This document shows positions 7,972 through 13,890 of a DNA stretch of 14,614 nt, one piece after another. Position 1 is the first letter of the stretch. Every line of letters begins with the position of its first letter. The stretch is taken from the NCBI GenBank assembly GCA_903922535.1, contig CAIXUF010001457.1:1-14614 (forward strand), given 5' to 3'. The notes under the pieces are model-generated. The model was not told where the DNA came from. It worked only from the letters and a program-made list of their open reading frames with translations, and ran no database searches. The position numbers were made by a program, and so were the translations under genes. The DNA is from Candidatus Hydrogenedentota bacterium (lineage in GTDB: Bacteria > Hydrogenedentota > Hydrogenedentia > Hydrogenedentiales > CAITNO01).

Positions 7972-8031
7972 ACTTTCCCGCAGTGTGCCGCGCCGTGCCA
8001 AGAGGCCCAATTCAGGGCATAAATGACTGCC

Positions 8032-8057
8032 CCGGGTTCTTTCCAGAAAGGGCCCGG
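8032..8057. other. Long stem-loop in the intergenic region
   Basis: CCGGG-TT-CTTT, loop CCAG, AAAG-GG-CCCGG: 11 stem positions are paired by 9 Watson-Crick pairs plus two T-G wobbles on the plus strand. There is no T-run on either side, so it does not look like a standard terminator. It sits about 60 bases upstream of the giant gene's -35 element. Role unknown. Confidence 0.4.
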
Positions 8058-8119
8058 ATCGGATTGGGCGAGGCCATGCACGGACTGGTGGACTTCCCAC
8101 CCGCGCCGGTCCCGGCCCT

Positions 8120-8510
8120 TTCCCCATGCGGATGCCGGGCACGGTGCAGGCCGCGCTGCGCGATGCCGGGGTCATTGGAATGTGGGTGTTAATTTGCGCA
8201 CATGCGAGCGGGTGGAGCACCGGCACTGGCTGATGGAAACGGCCATCCGAGAAGGCACACTGACGCCCGGCGAAACCGTTGTGCTGGAAGCCGAGAGTCC
8301 CGACTATTCCGGCTGGATTCTGGTTGACTGCGCCGAGGCGGCGGTGTCGCTCCGGATACTTGCAAGGCTGTTATGACCTGGAAACAGGGACCGGCTGCGT
8401 TGAGGCGGTCTTGGACGGGGTGGAGGGGCTGTCGCGCTGGACGCTGTGCCTGTTCGACGGCGCACTGGCATGGGTGTCCCGCCCGTGTCCGGAGGCATTG
8501 TCACGGATCT
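8120..8510 (+). pseudogene. Decayed glycoside hydrolase family 2 (beta-mannosidase-like) gene remnant
   Basis: Pieces of a GH2-like N-terminal sugar-binding domain lie in two frames. Frame 2 from about 8126 reads MPGTVQAALRDAGVIG, matching the PGTVQ..L..AG(L/V)I signature of beta-mannosidase-type enzymes. Frame 1 from about 8166 continues WNVGVNLRTCERVEHRHW, then LMETA, TPGETVVLEAE and DYSGWILVD, the expected next segment, and stops at 8376. A third piece in frame 2 (CYDLETG at about 8364, then GLSRWTLCLFDGALAWVS) may come from the far end of the same gene after an internal deletion, but I cannot place it. A whole GH2 enzyme needs 600-900 residues including the catalytic barrel, which is absent. 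No start or ribosome binding site was found. Assignment is from remembered family motifs, without alignment. Confidence 0.5.
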
Positions 8511-8542
8511 GGAACATGGGCAGGATGCCCCTGCCACACGAG
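8505..8542. repeat. REP-like short palindromic element
   Basis: GGCAGG (8519-8524) and CCTGCC (8530-8535) form a perfect 6-bp stem with a 5-base loop. The plus strand translates across it as EHGQDAPATR, resembling a phrase that recurs in spurious hypothetical proteins of many environmental genomes, where it comes from dispersed GC-rich stem-loops. It lies just past the 3' end of the PQQ gene and could also help terminate that transcript, though no T-run follows on the minus strand. Confidence 0.4.
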
Positions 8543-8561
8543 TGCCCGGCGTCGATCCCCC

Positions 8562-9872
8562 CTACTTCTTCCCGATGCAGTACAGATGCGTGGCGGTGCG
8601 CAGGAAAAGCTGGTTGTTTGACACCGCGAACGAGGACAGCGTCTTGGACTCGTCCAGCTTGTTGGTGGCCAGCACCTTGAACTCGGGCCCCGCCGAGACC
8701 ACGAAAGTCACCGCCTCCTCATTGGTGAAGTAGATGCGCCCGCCCGCCAGCAGCGGGGACGCGCTGACAATGCCCTCGCCCGCGCGTTCCGGCCCCCAGA
8801 CGGGGGTGCCCGTCTTTATGTCCACACAGGTGACACGCGTGCCGTCATCCACCATGTAGAGGTGCTTGCCGTCGCAAATGGGCGTGGGCACGTCGGGCGA
8901 GCCGAGCTTGTCCCACACCCACGCCGTGTGCGTCTCGGTGACATCGCCCGTGCCGTCCGCGCGGATGGCCAGCAGCGGCTTCACGCGCGAGGACGCAAAG
9001 ACCATGCCGTCGCCGACGGCGACGGTCGGGATGATCCGGTTGTACTGGCCGTGCCTTGGGTTGAGTCCCCAAGCCCGCCAGATCTCCCGGCCCGTGTCCG
9101 CATCGTGCCCTGTGACGCAGTCGCCGCCGGACAGGATAATCTGCGTCTTGCCGTTGACCTGAAGGAACGTGGGCGTGTTGTACGTGTCCGGCCCCTCGAC
9201 CACGGCCGTGGTGGGCCGCTCGATGCGCCAGCGCACCTCACCGGTCAGCCCGTCAAACGCCACCATGTAGCAGGGATCTTTCGTGAAAAAGCCATGCTGC
9301 ACCGCAATAATCACATTTCCGCCGTACAGCACCGGCGACGACGCATAGCCGAACTGCATGCCGAACTTGCCGTACATCTGCTGGATGTCTTTCTTCCACA
9401 GCTCCTTGCCGTCCATGTCCATCCCGGTCAAAATGCCCGACCCCGTAATAGTCCACAGATGCGTTCCGTCGGTCACCGGCGTGGGGGAGGTCATGTTCTG
9501 CTTGTTGCCCAGCTTGTTGCCCTCGGCCAACTCGTGCTCCCAGAGCACCTTGCCGTCGGCCTTGGCGATGCACAGCAGCAGCAGCTTCGCCCCGCCGGTT
9601 TCCCGCTCCTCCTTGGTGTCCCCCGGTTTGGACGGCGACATGAGGTAGACCTTGTCGCCCCAGACGATGGGCGAACCGCCGCTCCACGAAGGCAGCGCGG
9701 TTTTCCAGACGATGTTCTCCGTTTCGCTCCATGTCAGCGGCGGGTCTGCCGTTGTTGCAATGTTGTTCTGGTCCGGGCCGCGCCACTGCGGCCAGTTCTC
9801 CTGCGCCGAAGCCGGCACCGCCAGCACTGCCGCCGCCAATGTCACCAACACGCCAATGACTCTCCAGAACAT
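8562..9872 (-). CDS. Secreted PQQ-binding-like beta-propeller repeat protein
   Basis: 436 residues. The start at 9872 is preferred over the upstream ATG at 9935 because AGGAG lies 6 bases before it and the protein then opens with a clean signal peptide (residues 1-23, core VIGVLVTLAAAVLAV, cut after ASA). The mature protein begins QENWPQWRGP, a hallmark of a PQQ-like (BamB/YncE-type) propeller family common in Planctomycetes and relatives. Blade motifs repeat along the chain: GGSPIVWGDKVYL, ADGKVLWEHEL, PTPVTDGTHLWTI, DGKELWKK, SSPVLYGGNVIIA, LTGEVRWR, DADTGREIWRA, PTPICDGKHLYMV, IKTGTPVWGP, SASPLLAGGRIYF. No catalytic residues are evident; such proteins usually act as periplasmic scaffolds or have unknown function. 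Encoded downstream of the C39-like peptidase on the same strand with a 91-base gap, but with its own -10 element. Last blade intact, ends YCIGKK. Confidence 0.9.
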   Translation of the reverse strand: MFWRVIGVLVTLAAAVLAVPASAQENWPQWRGPDQNNIATTADPPLTWSETENIVWKTALPSWSGGSPIVWGDKVYLMSPSKPGDTKEERETGGAKLLLLCIAKADGKVLWEHELAEGNKLGNKQNMTSPTPVTDGTHLWTITGSGILTGMDMDGKELWKKDIQQMYGKFGMQFGYASSPVLYGGNVIIAVQHGFFTKDPCYMVAFDGLTGEVRWRIERPTTAVVEGPDTYNTPTFLQVNGKTQIILSGGDCVTGHDADTGREIWRAWGLNPRHGQYNRIIPTVAVGDGMVFASSRVKPLLAIRADGTGDVTETHTAWVWDKLGSPDVPTPICDGKHLYMVDDGTRVTCVDIKTGTPVWGPERAGEGIVSASPLLAGGRIYFTNEEAVTFVVSAGPEFKVLATNKLDESKTLSSFAVSNNQLFLRTATHLYCIGKK

Positions 9873-9878
9873 TGCTCT

Positions 9879-9883
9879 CTCCT
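9879..9883 (-). promoter_or_regulatory. Ribosome binding site of the PQQ-propeller gene
   Basis: AGGAG on the minus strand with 6-base spacing to ATG 9872. It favours this start over the ATG 21 codons upstream, which would bury the signal peptide. Confidence 0.75.
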
Positions 9884-9921
9884 GTTTGCCGCCCGCTTGT
9901 TGCATCCGCAAAAACTGCGCG

Positions 9922-9927
9922 ATTATA
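9922..9927 (-). promoter_or_regulatory. Consensus -10 element upstream of the PQQ-propeller gene
   Basis: A perfect TATAAT on the minus strand, 50 bases before ATG 9872 and within the 91-base gap after the peptidase gene. The -35 position (about 9945-9950, GGCAAC) is poor, so the promoter is probable rather than certain. It implies the propeller gene can be transcribed apart from the peptidase gene. Confidence 0.45.
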
Positions 9928-9963
9928 CCGATCATACCCCCTGCGTTGCCCCTTTGGGCCGCG

Positions 9964-10740
9964 CTACTTCAGCGCCATCAGAAACCCCGTGTATTCATAG
10001 GCGTGCCGGAACTCGTCCAACCGCAGTCTCTTGTGGCCGGACAGGGGGTCCACGCAGTCCACTGTTTCGCCGTCGCAGCCCAGCAGGGCTAGAAAGTGAC
10101 CCGCCACACCCGCGCCAAGTTTCACGCCGATGATGCCGCGCTTGCCTTTCAGTCCTTCCAGCGTTCCGTGCTCGAAGTGCGCCTCCAGCCCTTTTTCCCT
10201 GGCGTGGCGGGCCAGATACCACACTTCCGTGCCGCTGGCGGTGGTCAGGCTGTTCCGGGCGACGTCGCGTTCGGATTCCTTTTTTCCGGCCAGGCTCAGA
10301 AAGGTCGCCAGACAGGCCGGACCGCAGGTGTGGCCCGTGCTCTGCAGGCAGTACGGCCCGTCCCAGCGTTCCTGTAGGGGCTTCGTGTCAAGCGGGGCGA
10401 AGACGTTCTTCACATACGGCAGCATGGACAGCACCGCCATGGACGGAACCAGCACAGCGACCAGCAGCCTTAGGTTGCGCCGGTGCATCTCCCGCACCAC
10501 GATGCCGGTTCCCAAGCCCAACAGCCCACTGGAAAGCTCGATGCATGGAATGGAGCGGAAGCTGTAATACAGCGGAAGATCATCCACAAGATGGAGGTAA
10601 TACAGGCCGACAAGCCCCGTGGGCAGGCAGGAAAGCGCCAGCAACTCCCACCGAAGCTTTCCGGGAAGCGCCGGCAGCAGCGTCCCGGCGAGAAAAGTGC
10701 ACAGATAGATTCCCAAGAGGGTGGTGGCCAGTATGTCCAT
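9964..10740 (-). CDS. Membrane-anchored C39-like cysteine peptidase
   Basis: 258 residues from ATG 10740. A longer frame reaches 10866 but would overlap the divergent URO-D gene start and adds no recognisable sequence. The ribosome binding site is weak, so a GTG one codon upstream is also possible. Residues 1-110 are hydrophobic with about four likely membrane segments (about 4-24, 33-52, 68-82, 91-110). Residues 128-258 form a papain-like C39 domain: QSTGHTCGPAC gives the oxyanion Gln133 and candidate nucleophile Cys139, GHFLALLG gives His215, and VDPLSG gives Asp231. C39 domains normally cleave double-glycine leaders, and often sit on ABC exporters. Here no transporter domains exist and none are encoded nearby, so the substrate is unknown. 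It might process an exported protein or be a stand-alone maturation or defence peptidase; both are guesses. Confidence 0.8.
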   Translation of the reverse strand: MDILATTLLGIYLCTFLAGTLLPALPGKLRWELLALSCLPTGLVGLYYLHLVDDLPLYYSFRSIPCIELSSGLLGLGTGIVVREMHRRNLRLLVAVLVPSMAVLSMLPYVKNVFAPLDTKPLQERWDGPYCLQSTGHTCGPACLATFLSLAGKKESERDVARNSLTTASGTEVWYLARHAREKGLEAHFEHGTLEGLKGKRGIIGVKLGAGVAGHFLALLGCDGETVDCVDPLSGHKRLRLDEFRHAYEYTGFLMALK

Positions 10741-10835
10741 CACGTTTGTCCCATGCTCCAAGGCCCAAATTTGGTGTAGTATACCGATGGCACAACCGCA
10801 ATCCCAGACCCGGGCAACCGACAGGAACGCAGACC
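10741..10835. promoter_or_regulatory. Divergent promoter region with a 10-bp palindrome
   Basis: These 95 bases separate the start codons of the C39-like peptidase (minus) and the URO-D gene (plus). CCAAATTTGG at 10765-10774 is a perfect palindrome and a possible operator. On the minus strand TATACT (10778-10783) matches 5 of 6 -10 bases; on the plus strand TAGTAT or TATACC overlaps it. No good -35 is visible for either side. Positions 10823-10827 (AGGAA) are the likely ribosome binding site of the URO-D gene, 8 bases before its ATG. Confidence 0.4.
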
Positions 10836-11927
10836 ATGACCTCACGCGAAAGAACCCTGGCCGCACTGCGGCGCCAACCGGCCAACCGGGTGCCCGTGTT
10901 CATGTGGTTTCATCCGTCCACGGCCCAGCGGCTTGCGGCACTGATGGAGATCCCCGTGGACCGCGTGGGCGAGGCCATGGGCAACGACATCCGCCAGACC
11001 TGGGTGAACAACAATTACGCCATGGAGGGAATCGTCCACGACAACGAGGGGGACGCGCACACCGATGAATGGGGCGTGCACTGGGTCAAGCGCGGCGAGT
11101 TCAACCAGATCGAGGGATTTCCCCTCGCGGGGCTCGCGCCGGAGGAGGTGCTGCGCTACCGCTTTCCCGCGGAACACATGGAATTCCTAATGCAGCGCAT
11201 GGCGCCCGTGCTGGAAAACCGGGGCGATGATTTCATCGGCGTCGATGTGTCGCCCTGCGTGTTCGAGATGTACTGGCGGCTGCGCGGCATGGAGGACGCC
11301 ATGCTCGACATGGCCGTAAACTGCGCCATGGCCGACACCATGTTCGCCCGCTGCGCCGACTTCTCGGTCATGCTCTCGGTGGCCGCCTGCGAGCGCTTCG
11401 ACGTGGACTGGCTCTGGACGGGAGACGATGTCGCAGGCCAGCAGGCGCTCATGATGAGCCCGGCGCTTTGGCGCGAACTCGTCAAGCCCCATCTCGCGCG
11501 CATCGTGGACGTCGGGCTCCGCCGCGGCCTGCCCGTGGCCCACCACTGCTGCGGCGCACTGCGCGACATCATCCCCGACCTCATCGAAATCGGCATCACC
11601 ATCCTCAACCCGGTCCAGTGCAACTGCCCCGGCATGGACCCGCTCGACCTCAAGCGCGAATTTGGGCGGCAACTCAGCTTCATGGGCGGGGTGGACACGC
11701 AGGGTGTGCTGCCCAACGGCTCGGCCGACGATGTGCGCCGCGCCACCGAACGGCTTGTCGGGGGCATGACGGCGGACGGCGGCGGCTATATCCTTGCCGC
11801 ATCGCACACCATCCCCCCCGAGACACCGGACGAGAACATCTTCGTGCTGTATGAGGCGGCCGGCATCCCCCGCCAGGAAATCTTCGACAACGCCGCCGCG
11901 ATCCGCGCTGTGGCTAAGCGGATATAG
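10836..11927 (+). CDS. Uroporphyrinogen decarboxylase (URO-D) family protein, methyltransferase-like
   Basis: 363 residues, the usual length for this family. The start at 10836 is supported by AGGAA 8 bases upstream and the family-typical opening MTSRERTLAALRRQPANRVP. The frame stays open upstream, but that part overlaps the divergent peptidase and is rejected. A TIM-barrel URO-D domain covers almost the whole chain. Late motifs are AHHCCGALRDIIPDLIEIG, NPVQC, GGVDTQGVLPNGSADDV and GGYILAASHTIPPETPDENI. His237-x-Cys239 matches the HxC part of the zinc site of MtaA/MtbA-type corrinoid-dependent methyltransferases; Cys262 or Cys264 are possible third ligands, although the classical distal cysteine position appears to be alanine or serine. 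It is therefore unlikely to be HemE of haem synthesis. A methyl transfer or demethylation role is inferred from the family, with no corrinoid protein encoded nearby to support it. Confidence 0.85.
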   Translation: MTSRERTLAALRRQPANRVPVFMWFHPSTAQRLAALMEIPVDRVGEAMGNDIRQTWVNNNYAMEGIVHDNEGDAHTDEWGVHWVKRGEFNQIEGFPLAGLAPEEVLRYRFPAEHMEFLMQRMAPVLENRGDDFIGVDVSPCVFEMYWRLRGMEDAMLDMAVNCAMADTMFARCADFSVMLSVAACERFDVDWLWTGDDVAGQQALMMSPALWRELVKPHLARIVDVGLRRGLPVAHHCCGALRDIIPDLIEIGITILNPVQCNCPGMDPLDLKREFGRQLSFMGGVDTQGVLPNGSADDVRRATERLVGGMTADGGGYILAASHTIPPETPDENIFVLYEAAGIPRQEIFDNAAAIRAVAKRI

Positions 11928-11941
11928 GGCGGCCGCCACTG

Positions 11942-11979
11942 GGAGCGCCGGCATCCCTGCCGGCTCCGGATCGATTTTT
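11942..11979 (+). terminator. Terminator-like hairpin after the URO-D gene (REP-like)
   Basis: GGAG-CG-CCGGCA (11942-11953), loop TCCC, TGCCGG-CTCC (11958-11967): ten pairs with a 2-base bulge. A run of five T follows at 11975-11979, 7 bases after the stem, so termination may be weak. The core translates as SAGIPAG, another phrase typical of dispersed palindromic repeats in environmental genomes, so the hairpin may be a mobile REP-like unit recruited as a terminator. Confidence 0.5.
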
Positions 11980-11994
11980 CCACATGCCCGCATC

Positions 11995-12035
11995 AAAACA
12001 TAAAGACCGTGGAGCCCGTTTCCGGGCCCCACGGT
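11995..12035 (-). terminator. Terminator of the HtrA-type protease gene
   Basis: Read on the minus strand the stem is ACCGTGG-G-GCCCG, loop GAAA, CGGGC-T-CCACGGT (12006-12035), i.e. 12 pairs with one mismatch and a stable GNRA-type loop. It is followed by CTTTATGTTTT. It begins 32 bases after the htrA stop codon and faces the URO-D terminator, as expected for convergent genes. Confidence 0.65.
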
Positions 12036-12067
12036 GTGGAGAGGTGGGATACCTCTATGCGCAACCG

Positions 12068-13576
12068 TTATGCCGCGTTCAGCGCAACGTAACGGGAGGA
12101 TTGTCCGTCCTGCACCAACAGCAGCGCCGCCTGATCCTTCGGCCCCTTCTGTATGGCGTCCTCGAATTCACGCGGATTGTTCACCGCCTGGCGGTTCACT
12201 TCCTTGATCAGCATCCCCGGTTTGATTCCGGCGCGTGCCGCCTGGGAGCCCGGTGTCACCTCTGAAACCACCACGCCGCTCTCGCCCTCGTAGCCCATGC
12301 GCCTGGCCAGGTCGTCGCTCAGGCCCTGCACGGTGATGCCCAGCTTTGTCCGCGGCTCCTGTTTCCCGTTTCCGCCGGCCTTGGCCATTTTGTCGCCGGG
12401 CAGGGTGCCCACCTCAACGGTCTTCTCCATGCGGTTTCCGCCCCGCACGATGGCCAGTTTCAAAGACGTGCCCGGGGCTGTGGTGGAGATATGGCTGCGG
12501 AACGCGCCAATCTCGCCCACAGGCTGGCCGTCCAGTTCCACAATCACGTCATCACGCTGCAGGCCCGCCTTTTCCGCCGGCGAGTCCTTGCTCACGTCGG
12601 CAATCAGCACGCCGTGGCCGTCGGTCAGTTTGAACCACTTGGCGATTTCAGGCGTGACGCCCTGGATGTTGACCCCCAGGAACCCCCGCGTGATGCTGCC
12701 ATGGTCGCGCAACTGTGCCACAATGTACTTCATCATGTTGGCCGGTATGGCGAAGCCGACCCCGTTGCTGCCGCCGGTGCGGCTCATGATCGCCGTGTTC
12801 ATGCCGACCACGTCACCGTCCATGTCGAGCAGCGGCCCGCCCGAGTTGCCCGGGTTGATGGACGCGTCCGTCTGGATGAAGTCGGCGTAGTCAACGATGT
12901 TCACGTCGCCGCGTCCCCGCGCGCTCACGATGCCCGAGGTCACCGAGTGCTTCAGGCCGAAGGGGCTGCCGATGGCGAGCACCCATTCACCCACGCGCAC
13001 CTTGTCGGAGTCGCCCAGCTTGAGCGTGGGCAGGCCCTTCGCGTCCACCTTGATCAGCGCGATCTCCGTTTCCGGGTCCGAGCCGATCAGCTTGGCGTCA
13101 AAGCTGCGGCCGTCTTCAAGGGTTACTTTCAGGCCGTCCGCGTCGCCCGCCACATGGTGGTTCGTCACGATGTAGCCGTCTTCCGAGATGATGAACCCAG
13201 AACCCTCGCCCACGGGAACAGGCGTTGATTCCGGCTCCTCCATGTGGGGCATGCCCCGGCGGCCGCCCATCGGCGGGCCGCCAAAGAAACGCTGGAAAAG
13301 ATCGTCGGGGCTCAGGGGCGACCCGTCCGACTCTTCATACACCATGGGGCCGCCCCTCATGTTCTTTTCCACCCGGATGTTCACCACCGCCGGTGACGTG
13401 TCGTTGACGACCTGTTCAAAGGCGTCGCTCAGCGCTTTCACCACCGAGAGCGACTCGGGCGTGGCGGCAGCGGTGGCTGCTTTGGGTTGGACCCCAATTA
13501 GGGTCATTGCAGCAACAAGGGTTATGGCTATGCCGCATAGCGTTACCCATGCGGACCGCTTTCTCAACGTGCTCAT
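12068..13576 (-). CDS. htrA: Periplasmic HtrA/DegP-type serine protease, two PDZ domains
   Basis: 502 residues, a normal length for Do-type proteases. The start at 13576 has AAAGGAAT with about 8-base spacing and opens a signal peptide (basic MSTLRKR, hydrophobic core 11-29, likely cut near residues 32-38, ATAAA). Residues about 50-290 are the trypsin-like domain: TNHHVAG gives His141, NPGNSGGPLL gives Ser245, and the acidic triad position falls in DPETEIALIKV, where most relatives have Asp but this protein has Glu171. An acidic Gly-Met-Pro-rich insert (about 75-118, with FQRFFGG) corresponds to the LA loop. PDZ1 spans about 297-393 (RGFLGVNIQ, DSPAEKAGLQRDDVI) and PDZ2 about 411-500 (LGITVQGLS, GSQAARAGIKPGMLI). 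It should degrade or hold misfolded envelope proteins. Transcribed alone; no convincing sigma70 promoter was found in its upstream region. DegP, DegQ and other Do homologues cannot be separated here. Confidence 0.93.
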   Translation of the reverse strand: MSTLRKRSAWVTLCGIAITLVAAMTLIGVQPKAATAAATPESLSVVKALSDAFEQVVNDTSPAVVNIRVEKNMRGGPMVYEESDGSPLSPDDLFQRFFGGPPMGGRRGMPHMEEPESTPVPVGEGSGFIISEDGYIVTNHHVAGDADGLKVTLEDGRSFDAKLIGSDPETEIALIKVDAKGLPTLKLGDSDKVRVGEWVLAIGSPFGLKHSVTSGIVSARGRGDVNIVDYADFIQTDASINPGNSGGPLLDMDGDVVGMNTAIMSRTGGSNGVGFAIPANMMKYIVAQLRDHGSITRGFLGVNIQGVTPEIAKWFKLTDGHGVLIADVSKDSPAEKAGLQRDDVIVELDGQPVGEIGAFRSHISTTAPGTSLKLAIVRGGNRMEKTVEVGTLPGDKMAKAGGNGKQEPRTKLGITVQGLSDDLARRMGYEGESGVVVSEVTPGSQAARAGIKPGMLIKEVNRQAVNNPREFEDAIQKGPKDQAALLLVQDGQSSRYVALNAA

Positions 13577-13800
13577 TATGTGATTCCTTTCATTTGTCGC
13601 ATGCGCCGATGCCGAACATCAGCGAACGACGCTGTTCACGATTCCGCTGCCACCCATGCAAGCATACGGCGTGCCAAAACGGGCCCCTTCCGCAAGTGCC
13701 TGTTCCGCAAAGAGTTCCGCGCGCGGCCCCTTTTTGAAGTGTTGGCCGGTCCGGGTATTCAGAGACCCTTTGCCTGTTTTGGGGCATGAATGCCGGTGAA
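13577..13800. other. Upstream region of htrA, no gene seen
   Basis: This forms most of the 314-base gap between the divergent htrA and saccharopine dehydrogenase-like genes. The htrA ribosome binding site AAAGGA is at 13585-13590. Open frames here on both strands lack ribosome binding sites and recognisable sequence. The GC-rich stretch around 13680-13740 contains runs such as GGCCCC but no clean hairpin. No consensus minus-strand promoter was found, so htrA may depend on an alternative sigma factor. Confidence 0.5.
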
Positions 13801-13830
13801 TTGACCTTGCATGCCCGCACTGTCTAGACT
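13801..13830 (+). promoter_or_regulatory. Sigma70-type promoter of the saccharopine dehydrogenase-like gene
   Basis: TTGACC (13801-13806) and TAGACT (13825-13830) are 18 bases apart, matching 5 of 6 and 4 of 6 consensus bases. Transcription would start near 13837, about 54 bases before ATG 13891. The -35 is the same hexamer as in the giant gene promoter. Confidence 0.55.
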
Positions 13831-13876
13831 GACCGCGTTCAAGACATCCGGGAAAGTGGGTTCCCGGAGACGGCCG

Positions 13877-13883
13877 AAGGAGG
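13877..13883 (+). promoter_or_regulatory. Ribosome binding site of the saccharopine dehydrogenase-like gene
   Basis: AAGGAGG with 7-base spacing to ATG 13891; near-perfect and fixes the start. Confidence 0.85.
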
Positions 13884-13890
13884 ACATGCG

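Noticed and set aside
7920..8226. Small open frames on both strands of the intergenic region (7920-8192 plus, 7918-8226 minus)
   Set aside because: No ribosome binding sites or recognisable sequence; they overlap the promoter of the giant gene and the GH2 remnant.
8862..10133. Plus-strand open frame of 423 codons over the PQQ-propeller gene
   Set aside because: Antisense shadow; the opposite strand encodes an intact propeller with a signal peptide and ribosome binding site.
10545..10835. 97-codon N-terminal extension of the URO-D gene
   Set aside because: It overlaps the divergent peptidase gene, has no family resemblance, and the ATG at 10836 has a ribosome binding site and the typical URO-D opening.
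11187..12032. Minus-strand open frame of 281 codons opposite the URO-D gene
   Set aside because: Antisense shadow; His/Val/Ala-rich, with no recognisable domain, and it runs through both terminator hairpins.
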